A stretch of 64,000 bases of DNA from an uncultured Odoribacter sp. (lineage in GTDB: Bacteria > Bacteroidota > Bacteroidia > Bacteroidales > Marinifilaceae): contig CALUKF010000007.1 of assembly GCA_944321145.1 (NCBI GenBank), positions 17,065-81,064 on the forward strand, given 5' to 3'. The translations under genes were made by a program, and so were the position numbers. The notes below the pieces were generated by a model. That model was not told the DNA's origin. It was given only the letters and a program-made list of their open reading frames with translations, and searched no databases. Of the stretch, positions 52,807-60,288 are shown one piece after another; positions within the stretch are counted from its first letter, which is position 1; each line of letters starts with the position of its first letter.

Positions 52807-54531
52807 ATGAACCATACAACTGACTTAAGACCCATTTACACGGAGCCGGAGAATTGCCAGGATTGCTATAAATGCGTGCGGGAATGCCCCGTCAAAGCCA
52901 TCCAGGTGGAGAACAACAAGGCTTATATCATCGAGAAACGCTGCATTTATTGCGGGCATTGCACCCAAGTGTGCCCGACGGGCGCAAAAAAGATACGGGA
53001 CGGGATGAGCCGCACGAAGCTGCTGCTGCACAACCAGAAGCGCGTCATCCTGTCGCTTGCGCCGTCGTGGGTGTCGGAGTTTGACGAGATGGAGGCGCCC
53101 AAGCTCATAGCCGCCATCCGCCGCCTGGGATTTGAGGCGGTGTCGGAGACTGCCATCGGCGCAGAGCTGGTGTCTGCCCGCGTGACCAACTACCTGCAAC
53201 GTTCCGAACCCGGCGTGTATATTTCATCCGCCTGCCCGGTGGTCGTGGAGTATGTGCGCAAGTATTCCACGGAGCACATTGACGCCATCACTCCCGTGCT
53301 GTCGCCGATGCTGGCGCATGCCAAGATTCTGAAGCAGCATTATGGCAATGACATCAAAATCGTCTTTGCCGGACCGTGCATTTGCAAGAAATTGGAAGCC
53401 GACCGGTTCCGAGACTTGGTGGAAGTCGCCATCACGTTCAAGGACTTGAAGAACTGGTTTGAAAAAGAAAATATCCGTCCGGAAAGGCTGGAGCCGACGG
53501 CGGACGACCGTTTTGTGCCCTGGAGCGCAGGCATCGGGGCACTCTACCCCATCGAGGGGGGGATGCTGCCCGGCATCGAAGGCGAGCGGAAGAAGGTCAT
53601 CAAAATGGCTTTTTCCGACCTTTCCAATATCAAGGATGTCATCAAGAACCTGGACACGAGGCGCGAGAAGGATTCCATTTTCCTGGAACTGCTGGCTTGC
53701 AAAGGGGGCTGCATCAACGGACCTGCCAAGCTCAGCCAGCGGTCGCTTGCCCTGAAGCGGTACAGCATCGAGAACCGCCGCCCCCCGGTTTTTGAAGGCA
53801 CGCCGGATGACTTGAGCGGCATCGACATCACGAACCGTTTCCCGGCAGACTCCTGCGCCCCGCCGCAATACAGCGAGGAGGAAATCCGCCAGGCGCTTGC
53901 CGCCGTGGGGAAGACCTGCCCGGAGGACGAATTGAATTGCAGCGGTTGCGGTTACGACAGCTGCCGCGATTTCGCCCTCGCCATGCTCGACGGGCGCGCC
54001 GAGGAGAACATGTGCGTGTCTTACATGCGGAAGGTTGCACACGACAAGGCGACCGTGCTGCTGCAAAAGATTCCTGCCGGCGTGATTCTCGTGGACAAGG
54101 ATTTGAAGATTTCGGACATGAACCGATTCTGCGCGAACATCTTGGGCGAGGAGACCAGCCTGATTTACGAAGCCTCGCCGGGATTGGCAGGGGTGGACTT
54201 GGAGAGCGTGTGCCCCTTTGCCGACCATTTCCGTGCCGTCCTCACTACCGGCAAGGAAATTAGCGAGAAGCAAATCCGCGACGGGGAGAAGGTGTGGCTG
54301 CTGTCGATTTACAACATCCAGCCCAACCGGCTGGTATTCGGCATCCTGCAAGACCTTCACGAACCCTACGTCCGCCAAGAGTGGATGCTGGAGCAGACGC
54401 AGGAAGTCATCCGCAAATACATGCACACCGTCCAGCAGGTGGCATGCCTGTTGGGCGAAAATGCCGCCTACACGGATGCCACCCTGCGGAGCGTCATGGC
54501 AGGCGTGCCTGCAGCCAAACGGGATAAATAA
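52807..54531 (+). CDS. Sensory [FeFe]-hydrogenase-like protein with PAS-type domain
   Basis: 574 residues. Two [4Fe-4S] motifs (CQDCYKCVRECP, CIYCGHCTQVCP; about 17-62), then the H-cluster domain (about 75-370), a further Fe-S motif CSGCGYDSCRDF (about 379-390) and a PAS-like domain (about 420-530). H-cluster ligands are in SSACPVVVEYV (L1), AGPCICKKLE (L2) and LACKGGCINGP (L3). L1 has Ala where catalytic enzymes have the proton-relay Cys of TSCCP. That substitution and the PAS domain are typical of group C sensory hydrogenases, which detect H2 or redox state. The partner is the PP2C phosphatase encoded next. Confidence 0.9.
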   Translation: MNHTTDLRPIYTEPENCQDCYKCVRECPVKAIQVENNKAYIIEKRCIYCGHCTQVCPTGAKKIRDGMSRTKLLLHNQKRVILSLAPSWVSEFDEMEAPKLIAAIRRLGFEAVSETAIGAELVSARVTNYLQRSEPGVYISSACPVVVEYVRKYSTEHIDAITPVLSPMLAHAKILKQHYGNDIKIVFAGPCICKKLEADRFRDLVEVAITFKDLKNWFEKENIRPERLEPTADDRFVPWSAGIGALYPIEGGMLPGIEGERKKVIKMAFSDLSNIKDVIKNLDTRREKDSIFLELLACKGGCINGPAKLSQRSLALKRYSIENRRPPVFEGTPDDLSGIDITNRFPADSCAPPQYSEEEIRQALAAVGKTCPEDELNCSGCGYDSCRDFALAMLDGRAEENMCVSYMRKVAHDKATVLLQKIPAGVILVDKDLKISDMNRFCANILGEETSLIYEASPGLAGVDLESVCPFADHFRAVLTTGKEISEKQIRDGEKVWLLSIYNIQPNRLVFGILQDLHEPYVRQEWMLEQTQEVIRKYMHTVQQVACLLGENAAYTDATLRSVMAGVPAAKRDK

Positions 54532-54552
54532 GAACCACCAAAAGAGACGAAC

Positions 54553-55725
54553 ATGGACGAAGTATTCATAGAGGTCGACTGCTATCAGAAGAACAAGGCC
54601 GGCAACCTGGTCTGCGGCGACAGTTTCATGTCCCAAAAACTGCAGGACGAGGGCAGGATTATCAGCGTGTTGTCCGACGGCTTGGGCAGCGGCATCAAAG
54701 CCAGCGTGCTCTCCACGATGACCGTCACCATGGCGATGAATTATGTGGCAATGAACGAGAGCATCCTGCAAACGGCGATGTCCATCATCAACACCCTGCC
54801 GCAGGACATGGTGCGCAAAATCAGCTACTCTACGTTCTGCATCTTTGACATCGACTGTTTCGGCAACACCAAGGTCATCGAGTACGAGACGCCCCCCGTA
54901 TGCCTTTTCCGGGACGGCAAGCTCATCGACATCCCAAAGGAGAAAATCGCCGTGGAACGCACCGATTTGGAAAACACTTTCCTCTGGGTTTCGGAGTTCA
55001 AATTGGAGAAAGAAGACCGCCTCGTCTGCTATTCCGACGGCGTGAGCCAATCCGGCATGGGCAGTTCCTCCATGCCTTTCGGCTGGGACGAGGGTGTCAA
55101 AACCTACCTTACCGCCCTGCTGGAAGAGCAACCGGACATTTCTGCCAAAGAGATGGCGCACAAAATCGTGCTGCGGGCAGAGCGCAACGACAATTACAGG
55201 CTGCTGGACGACACCAGTTGCTGCGTAGTCTACCGCCGCACGCCACGCAACCTGCTGGTCTGCACGGGACCTCCATACGATGAGCAGAAAGACCGCTATC
55301 TGGCAGAGAAAGTGCGTGACTTCCAAGGCAAACGCATCCTGTGCGGGGGCACCACCGCCTCTATCATCTCGCGTGAACTGCGCCGTCCGCTGACGGTCAG
55401 CCTCGAAATCACCGACAAGGAACTGCCGCCACTCTCTTACATGGAAGGCATCGACCTCGTGACTGAAGGCATCCTCACGCTGAGCAAGGTGGAACGCCTC
55501 CTCGCAGAAGGGGTGCCGGAACGCTCGCATGGTCCTGCCAACGACATGGTGACGCTCCTGCAAAACAGCGACAAAATCACCTTCGTCGTGGGCACGCGCA
55601 TCAATGTCGCGCACCAAGACCCAAATCTGCCTGTGGAACTGGAGATTAGGCGCAACGTGGTCAAAAAAATAAAAGATTTATTGGAGACGAAATACCTTAA
55701 AGATGTAGAAATTATCTATCTTTGA
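54553..55725 (+). CDS. SpoIIE/PP2C-family serine phosphatase
   Basis: 390 residues. N-terminal PP2C-like domain (about 1-230): GNLVCGDSFMSQKLQDEGRIISVLSDGLGSGIKASVLS, with Asp residues expected to bind metal, and EKEDRLVCYSDGVSQSGMG and LLDDTSCCVVYR completing the set. The C-terminal 150 residues resemble the unassigned tail found on hydrogenase-linked phosphatases. It starts 21 bp after the sensor gene. Inference: the sensor controls dephosphorylation of an unknown protein in response to H2 or redox state. Confidence 0.88.
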   Translation: MDEVFIEVDCYQKNKAGNLVCGDSFMSQKLQDEGRIISVLSDGLGSGIKASVLSTMTVTMAMNYVAMNESILQTAMSIINTLPQDMVRKISYSTFCIFDIDCFGNTKVIEYETPPVCLFRDGKLIDIPKEKIAVERTDLENTFLWVSEFKLEKEDRLVCYSDGVSQSGMGSSSMPFGWDEGVKTYLTALLEEQPDISAKEMAHKIVLRAERNDNYRLLDDTSCCVVYRRTPRNLLVCTGPPYDEQKDRYLAEKVRDFQGKRILCGGTTASIISRELRRPLTVSLEITDKELPPLSYMEGIDLVTEGILTLSKVERLLAEGVPERSHGPANDMVTLLQNSDKITFVVGTRINVAHQDPNLPVELEIRRNVVKKIKDLLETKYLKDVEIIYL

Positions 55726-55736
55726 CGCCCAAAAAT

Positions 55737-55994
55737 ATGGAAAAGATTAAAGTGAAATTATGCGCCGGCACCATGTGCTATGTCATGGGAGGCGCGCAGC
55801 TAATGGAAATCAACGACTTGCTGAGCGACGAAGAGAAATCCTTTGTCGAAATCAGCCTTAGCCCCTGCCTGCAACGCTGCAACGGAGAGGAACGCCCTCC
55901 CTTTGCCGAAATCAACGGCAAGCCGCTGCAAGGCGTCAACAAAGAAACACTATTACAAATCATAAAAGAAGAGATAAAAAATGCTGTACGATAA
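55737..55994 (+). CDS. Thioredoxin-like [2Fe-2S] ferredoxin, second copy
   Basis: 85 residues from ATG 55737 (MEKIKVKLCAGTMCYVMGG). Cys pairs CAGTMC and CLQRC match the NuoE-like fold. A TATCTTTG string at 55717-55724, at the end of the phosphatase gene, could act as an internal promoter. The gene overlaps the next hydrogenase gene by 14 bp, so it is likely its direct electron partner. Confidence 0.82.
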   Translation: MEKIKVKLCAGTMCYVMGGAQLMEINDLLSDEEKSFVEISLSPCLQRCNGEERPPFAEINGKPLQGVNKETLLQIIKEEIKNAVR

Positions 55995-57396
55995 TTTTGC
56001 GATGCTCACCAAACGGGAGCTGTTAATCAGGATTGTCAAACTCTTGAAAGAAGACGAACTCATTACCAAACTGAAATACCTGCCCGTGGAAATGCGCCCA
56101 CGCAACAAACGGCCGGTAAGATGTTGCGTGCACAAAGACCGTTACATCCTGAAGCACAAAATTATTTCCATCCTCGGTTTTGAAATCACCGACGAAGAAA
56201 TCGACCTGATACACCTGTCCGACTTTGCCCGCATGGCAATGGCGAACAAGAACATGAAGGAGAACATCCTCTCCGTTGTCCACGAGGCATGCAGCGCCTG
56301 CATCCAGTCGCAATATGCCGTGACCAACCTCTGCCGTGGCTGCGAAGGGCGTCCCTGCGTGATGAACTGCCCGAAAAACGCCATCTCGTTCATTGGCGGG
56401 AAGGCAAACATCAGCAGCGTGGACTGCGTGAGCTGCGGGCTTTGCCAGAAGGTGTGCCCCTACCATGCCATCGTGTTTACCCCCGTGCCCTGCGAGGATG
56501 TCTGCCCCGTCAAAGCCATCACCAAAGATGCCGAGGGCGTGGAGCACATCGACAAGACGAAGTGCATCTATTGCGGCAAGTGCATGCAGGCATGCCCCTA
56601 CGGCGCCATCATGGAACGCTCCAAAATCATCGATATCCACAAGAGCCTCAGCAATCCGAAGAAAAAAGTCATTGCCATCCCCGCCCCTGCCATTTTCGGG
56701 CAATTCAACGCCACGCCGGGGCAAGTGCTGGCAGCCATCAAGCAAATCGGATTCGACGACGTGGTGGAAGTCGCCCTCGGAGCGGAAACCACTGCCGCCA
56801 ACGAAGCCAAGGAACTGGAAGAAAAAATGCAGGAAGGACAGCCTTTCATGACCACTTCCTGCTGCCCGGCATATACCGGATGGGTGGAAAAACACGCCCC
56901 CATGCTCAAGCCTTTTGTCTCCGAGACACGCAGCCCGATGGTCTACGCCGCCCGCTACGCCAAGGAGAAATACCCGGATGCCGAAGTGGTGTTCATCGGT
57001 CCGTGTCTTGCCAAGCGGCATGAGGCAGACTCCGTGCCGGAGGTCGACTATGTGATGAGTTTCGAGGAACTCGGCGCATTCATGGTTGCCTACAACATCG
57101 ATGTGGACAATTGCAGCGAGAAGGAACTCAACCGCGACGTCACCAAATACGGGCGCGGCTTCGCCCAGGCAGGCGGCGTGCAGGCTGCCGTCGTACATGC
57201 CATCGGCGACAAGTACACAAACGAACACATCGAAGGACTGGACAAAAAGAACCAGGCGCTTCTGAAATCCATGGCAAAGAAACCGGTAGCCCAATTCGTG
57301 GAAGTCATGGCTTGCGATGGCGGCTGCATCAACGGTCCCTGCTCCCTCGCCCCCCTCACCCTTGCCAAACGGCAAATCAAAAAGGTGCTGGAGTAA
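55981..57396 (+). CDS. Catalytic [FeFe]-hydrogenase, group B-like
   Basis: 471 residues. A unique N-terminal helical region (1-100) is followed by several [4Fe-4S] motifs (CRGCEGRPCVMNCP, CVSCGLCQKVCP, CEDVCP, CIYCGKCMQACP; about 118-210). The H-cluster domain has L1 TTSCCPAYTGWV, L2 IGPCLAKRHE and L3 MACDGGCINGPCSL. Unlike the upstream sensor, the full TSCCP with proton-relay Cys is present, so it should turn over H2. The N-terminus and cluster layout match monomeric group B enzymes of fermentative gut anaerobes. HydE/F/G maturases are not in the window. Confidence 0.92.
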   Translation: MLYDNFAMLTKRELLIRIVKLLKEDELITKLKYLPVEMRPRNKRPVRCCVHKDRYILKHKIISILGFEITDEEIDLIHLSDFARMAMANKNMKENILSVVHEACSACIQSQYAVTNLCRGCEGRPCVMNCPKNAISFIGGKANISSVDCVSCGLCQKVCPYHAIVFTPVPCEDVCPVKAITKDAEGVEHIDKTKCIYCGKCMQACPYGAIMERSKIIDIHKSLSNPKKKVIAIPAPAIFGQFNATPGQVLAAIKQIGFDDVVEVALGAETTAANEAKELEEKMQEGQPFMTTSCCPAYTGWVEKHAPMLKPFVSETRSPMVYAARYAKEKYPDAEVVFIGPCLAKRHEADSVPEVDYVMSFEELGAFMVAYNIDVDNCSEKELNRDVTKYGRGFAQAGGVQAAVVHAIGDKYTNEHIEGLDKKNQALLKSMAKKPVAQFVEVMACDGGCINGPCSLAPLTLAKRQIKKVLE

Positions 57397-57427
57397 AGCC
57401 CGCCTTTCACAATCATACACCACCGTC

Positions 57428-57474
57428 TGGCAGTCAAGCTCCTCCCATGAGATAGGGAAGGTGCTTGACTGCCA
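57428..57474 (+). terminator. Hairpin after the hydrogenase operon
   Basis: TGGCAGTCAAGC and GCTTGACTGCCA form a perfect 12-bp stem 32 bp after the stop, leading straight into a REP-like element. There is no clear T run. Confidence 0.6.
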
Positions 57475-57545
57475 AGCATTTTAAACACTCCCCCTAAAGT
57501 AGGGGGAGTACCCCGAAGGGGGGAGGGAGTATGAAAAAAGCATTA
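57475..57545. repeat. REP/MITE-like element, copy 2
   Basis: Reverse complement of the core of the element at 18654-18710: both share CTCCCCCCTTCGGGGTACTCC, a CTAC-TTTAG mini hairpin flanked by GGGAG runs, and TTTAAAAT. It follows directly on the hairpin at 57428. The rest of 57546-57667 is promoter sequence of the ATPase gene. Confidence 0.75.
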
Positions 57546-57635
57546 CGGCGTGATGAACGCCCTAAAATAACCGGGGTGCCGCCGCCCACTCGTAATATTT
57601 TCCACCCAAACCTACTTTATTACAAATACAATTAT

Positions 57636-57643
57636 TATATTTG
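57636..57643 (+). promoter_or_regulatory. Promoter -7 box of the AAA ATPase gene
   Basis: TATATTTG, 25 bp before ATG 57668. The same promoter area is partly preserved in front of the deleted copy at 63463. Confidence 0.6.
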
Positions 57644-57667
57644 CAATAAAATCAAAACAACGGAGCC

Positions 57668-58807
57668 ATGCAAACACCGACTCTTATAAACCCATTTATC
57701 GTAGGCAGATACGTTTCAGACCATTACTTCTGCGACCGCGAGCAAGAAACCGCATTCCTGATCAAGCAAGTCGAAAACGGGCGGAACGTTGCCCTCATTT
57801 CCCCCCGCCGCATGGGCAAAACCGGGCTTCTGCAACATAGCTTCAACCAACCCGCCTGCCAAGAGAAATACTACACGTTCTTCATAGATATCTATGCCAC
57901 CAACTCCTTGTCCGAATTCGTTTACCTCTTCGGAAAAACCGTCTACGAAACCTTGAAGTCCAAGAAGACGGCATGGGCAGAGCGTTTTTTCCAAATTATC
58001 CGTTCCCTCCGCGTGGGTTTCAAGCTGGACGCCGTGACCGGGGAACCTGTATTTGACATCGGTTTGGGCGACATCCAGGCTCCGCAGGCCACCTTAGACG
58101 AAATTTTCACCTACCTCGAAAATGCCGACCGCCCCTGCCTCGTCGCCATCGATGAGTTTCAACAAATCGCCTCGTACGAGGAAAAGAACGTGGAAGCCCT
58201 GTTCCGTACCCACATCCAGCAATGCCGCCAGACGCGCTTTATCTTCTCCGGCAGCAAACGCCACGTGATGAGCAACATGTTCAACTCCTCCTCCAAACCC
58301 TTCTACCAGAGTGCCATCAGCATGAGCTTGGAACCCATCCCCCTCGCGACCTACCTTCCTTTCGCCGTCCGCTTGTTTGAGGAACGCGGGAAAAGCATCG
58401 ACACCGCCCTTGTCGAAACCATCTACACCCGCTTCGAGGGCTGCACCTGGTTCGTCCAAATGGTCATGAATGAACTCTTCGCGCTCACCGCTCCCGGCGG
58501 GCATTGCCCTGCAGACCAGCTGGATGCCGCCCTCGCCAACGTCATACAGACCCAGGAAGGCAGCTACAAAGACCTGCTTTCCCGCCTTGCCCCCCGGCAA
58601 AAAATGCTGCTCCAAGCCATCGCCAAAGCAGGCGAGGCAAGCAACATCACCTCCTCCGCCTTCATCAAAAAATACAACCTCACCTCTGCCAGCTCAGTAC
58701 AAGCCGCCTTGAAGCCCCTGCTGAAAAACGACTGGGTCACCCAGGACGGCAATGCCTATCGCGTCTACGACTACTTTTTCGCCGAATGGCTGCGGAAAGA
58801 ATATTGA
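57668..58807 (+). CDS. AAA ATPase (archaeal-ATPase-like, PF01637 type)
   Basis: 379 residues. N-terminal INPFIVGRYVSDHYFCDREQETAFL, Walker A ISPRRMGKTGLLQH (about 45-58), Walker B CLVAIDEFQQI (about 155-165) and sensor FIFSGSKRHVM. A winged-helix C-terminus follows (SNITSSAFIKKYNLTSASSVQAALKPLLKNDWVTQDGNAYRVYDYFFAEWL in outline). A common, poorly understood Bacteroidetes family that behaves like a mobile or multi-copy gene. A 3' remnant of a second copy lies at 63550-63653, followed by the same downstream repeat. Confidence 0.9.
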   Translation: MQTPTLINPFIVGRYVSDHYFCDREQETAFLIKQVENGRNVALISPRRMGKTGLLQHSFNQPACQEKYYTFFIDIYATNSLSEFVYLFGKTVYETLKSKKTAWAERFFQIIRSLRVGFKLDAVTGEPVFDIGLGDIQAPQATLDEIFTYLENADRPCLVAIDEFQQIASYEEKNVEALFRTHIQQCRQTRFIFSGSKRHVMSNMFNSSSKPFYQSAISMSLEPIPLATYLPFAVRLFEERGKSIDTALVETIYTRFEGCTWFVQMVMNELFALTAPGGHCPADQLDAALANVIQTQEGSYKDLLSRLAPRQKMLLQAIAKAGEASNITSSAFIKKYNLTSASSVQAALKPLLKNDWVTQDGNAYRVYDYFFAEWLRKEY

Positions 58808-58829
58808 CCTCCTGCCCTTCCAAAATTAC

Positions 58830-58986
58830 CGCCCAAAAACGCCACTTCCACCCGATTTTGGGCGACTTCCAGTTTTTTTCCAAAATTGATTTTGCAACGC
58901 ACTGGTTACCAATATCTCCAAAATCCCACTTCCAGTTCAGGAAATCCCACTTCCAGTCCGTTTCATCAAAAGATTCCATAATTTTG
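58830..58986 (+). repeat. 157-bp promoter element, copy R1
   Basis: Begins with a hairpin (GCCCAAAA / TTTTGGGC, 58831-58862). ACTTCC words start at 58844, 58865, 58928 and 58949, all in 21-bp phase (9-bp word plus 12-bp spacer). It ends in the -7 box TAATTTTG (58979), 30 bp after the last word. Copies R2 and R3 have the same overall length and spacing. Confidence 0.85.
58979..58986 (+). promoter_or_regulatory. -7 box of R1
   Basis: TAATTTTG only 2 bp before ATG 58989, so the transcript would be nearly leaderless. Confidence 0.55.
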
Positions 58987-58988
58987 GA

Positions 58989-59138
58989 ATGGCAGACATC
59001 CTGCAGGAAAGAAAAATTGTATTGGATTCTTATGGATTATCAGGTCTAAAAACGGAATTAAAAAAACTAAAGCCTATAGGTGTAACAGACAAGAAAATCG
59101 ATAAATTATTTGAAGTATATGAGAAAGCATGGAATTAA
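58989..59138 (+). CDS. Small helical protein, 49 residues
   Basis: A complete short frame from ATG 58989 (MADILQERKIVLDSYGLSG) to TAA 59138, containing LKKLKPIGVTDKKIDKLFEV and ending EKAWN. Predicted basic amphipathic helices; no signal peptide. Support: a promoter box directly upstream, a 20-bp overlap with the following lipoprotein gene (coupling), and three relatives of its C-terminus in front of the other three lipoprotein genes (59640, 62290, 62880). Function unknown; no family recognised. Confidence 0.65.
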   Translation: MADILQERKIVLDSYGLSGLKTELKKLKPIGVTDKKIDKLFEVYEKAWN

Positions 59139-59550
59139 ATTAGGATTGTTGATAAGCATTTTATGCTGTTTTTCCTGCAAGGAAAAACAATACGCAGTAG
59201 AATTCATCTATGAAAACACGTTTTCCCAAGAAGTAAGAATTGAGTTTTTCAACGAGTTAGACGCTTCAGGAGAACTATTGTATCATGTGCAAGTTCCAGC
59301 TTGCCAGGAAGCCTCTTTTGTCGTAAAACAATATGAAAGCGAAACCTTATTCTCACACATCTACTCGGCACGTCTAACTTTTGAAGACAAAACAAGCATT
59401 GTTTATCACGAAGTCATGCAAGACTCGCTTCGGACAAATTTGCTACATGTCTTTAATTATACAGATGATGGCAACTGTCTTAGGATGCAAATCACCGAGA
59501 AGCATTACCAAGAAGCCAGCAAAAACGAAGCAGCAAAGCAACCTCAATAA
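59119..59550 (+). CDS. Small lipoprotein, type A copy 1
   Basis: 143 residues from ATG 59119 (MRKHGIKLGLLISILCCFSCKEK, lipobox FSC, Cys20); a TTG 9 bp earlier is less likely. The mature part is beta-rich: YAVEFIYENTFSQEVRIEFFNEL, then LTFEDKTSIVYHEV, ending MQITEKHYQEASKNEAAKQ. Almost identical to 62931-63359 and clearly related to the type B copies. More AT-rich than the surrounding genes. No known family recognised. Confidence 0.8.
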   Translation: MRKHGIKLGLLISILCCFSCKEKQYAVEFIYENTFSQEVRIEFFNELDASGELLYHVQVPACQEASFVVKQYESETLFSHIYSARLTFEDKTSIVYHEVMQDSLRTNLLHVFNYTDDGNCLRMQITEKHYQEASKNEAAKQPQ

Positions 59551-59564
59551 CTAGTAATCTTATT

Positions 59565-59610
59565 GCAAGAGATTATGAATGAACTACAAAGTCAATCCAT
59601 AGTCTCTTGC
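59565..59610 (+). terminator. Conserved hairpin after lipoprotein A1
   Basis: GCAAGAGATTATG pairs with CATAGTCTCTTGC (one G-U). Equivalent hairpins follow the other three lipoprotein genes with paired base changes, showing that the fold is kept. Confidence 0.65.
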
Positions 59611-59639
59611 ACTTGTCTCCTTATAAAAACTCAGCACTG

Positions 59640-59721
59640 AAAGACCAAACAAAAGCCTATAGGCGTAACAGACAGGAACATCGATAAACTATTTGAAGTA
59701 TATGAAAAAGAATGGCATTAA
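59640..59721 (+). pseudogene. 3' remnant of the small helical protein gene
   Basis: Reads KPIGVTDRNIDKLFEVYEKEWH then stop at 59721, preceded in frame by TGA. Only the last 25 or so codons remain; the stop overlaps the next lipoprotein start as in the intact copy. Confidence 0.6.
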
Positions 59722-60133
59722 ACTAAGGGTATTCGCAAGCATTTTATGCTGTTGCATCGCTTGTAAAGAAGGGAAATATACTGTAACATCTACGTATGAA
59801 AATACTTTGGAGCAAAATATTGTTATCAGTTTTTTGAATCCACCAGACTTGCTTGGCGAGACTACCATTGAACCACATGGCAAAGGAAGCATAGATTTGA
59901 CATTGTTTGAAAATGAAGCGTTATGGGGAGGCGTTACCATCATAAAATTAGAATTTGAAGATGGGAAAAGCATTGCCTATACCACTGTTCTTCCAGAAAC
60001 TGATACGCTCCATACTAATCTGATGAATTTTCAAAACTATACGGATTACGGACGCTATCATCAATTCATGCAAATCACCGAGAAGCATTACCAAGAAGCC
60101 AGCAAAAACGAAGCAGTAAAGCAGAATCGATAA
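59702..60133 (+). CDS. Small lipoprotein, type B copy 1
   Basis: 143 residues from ATG 59702 (MKKNGIKLRVFASILCCCIACKEGK). Mature part YTVTSTYENTLEQNIVISFLNPPDLLG, then LEFEDGKSIAYTTVLPETDTLHTNLMNFQNYTDYGRYHQF and the same MQITEKHYQEASKNEA tail as type A. Differs from its copy at 62348 by only a few residues. A paralogue of type A with a diverged N-terminal half. No recognised function. Confidence 0.8.
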   Translation: MKKNGIKLRVFASILCCCIACKEGKYTVTSTYENTLEQNIVISFLNPPDLLGETTIEPHGKGSIDLTLFENEALWGGVTIIKLEFEDGKSIAYTTVLPETDTLHTNLMNFQNYTDYGRYHQFMQITEKHYQEASKNEAVKQNR

Positions 60134-60147
60134 TTAAAAATCTTCAT

Positions 60148-60193
60148 GCAAGAAGCTGTGAATAAAGCGATAACCCCATTCACAGCCTCTTGC
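60148..60193 (+). terminator. Conserved hairpin after lipoprotein B1
   Basis: GCAAGAAGCTGTGAAT with ATTCACAGCCTCTTGC, 15 of 16 pairs. Compared with the A1 hairpin the middle pairs changed from A-U to G-C on both arms. Confidence 0.65.
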
Positions 60194-60216
60194 TCTTGCC
60201 ATTTCACAAAAACTTA

Positions 60217-60234
60217 GCGCCCAAAATTAGGCGC
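60217..60234. promoter_or_regulatory. Inverted repeat upstream of the TPR-HTH gene
   Basis: GCGCC (60217) and GGCGC (60230) separated by AT-rich bases, 16 bp upstream of the -7 box. Possible operator. Confidence 0.4.
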
Positions 60235-60249
60235 AAAACTATTTTCCCC

Positions 60250-60257
60250 TATCTTTG
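60250..60257 (+). promoter_or_regulatory. Promoter -7 box of the TPR-HTH gene
   Basis: TATCTTTG, 31 bp before ATG 60289. It lacks the ACTTCCAGT words seen before the neighbouring genes. Confidence 0.65.
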
Positions 60258-60288
60258 CAGCCACGATAATTAACCTAAAGACTAAGAC

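Noticed and set aside
53224..55617. 797-codon minus-strand open frame over the hydrogenase and phosphatase genes
   Set aside because: Antisense shadow of two genes with clear cofactor and catalytic motifs; its translation is His/Val/Gln-rich with no domain and no promoter.
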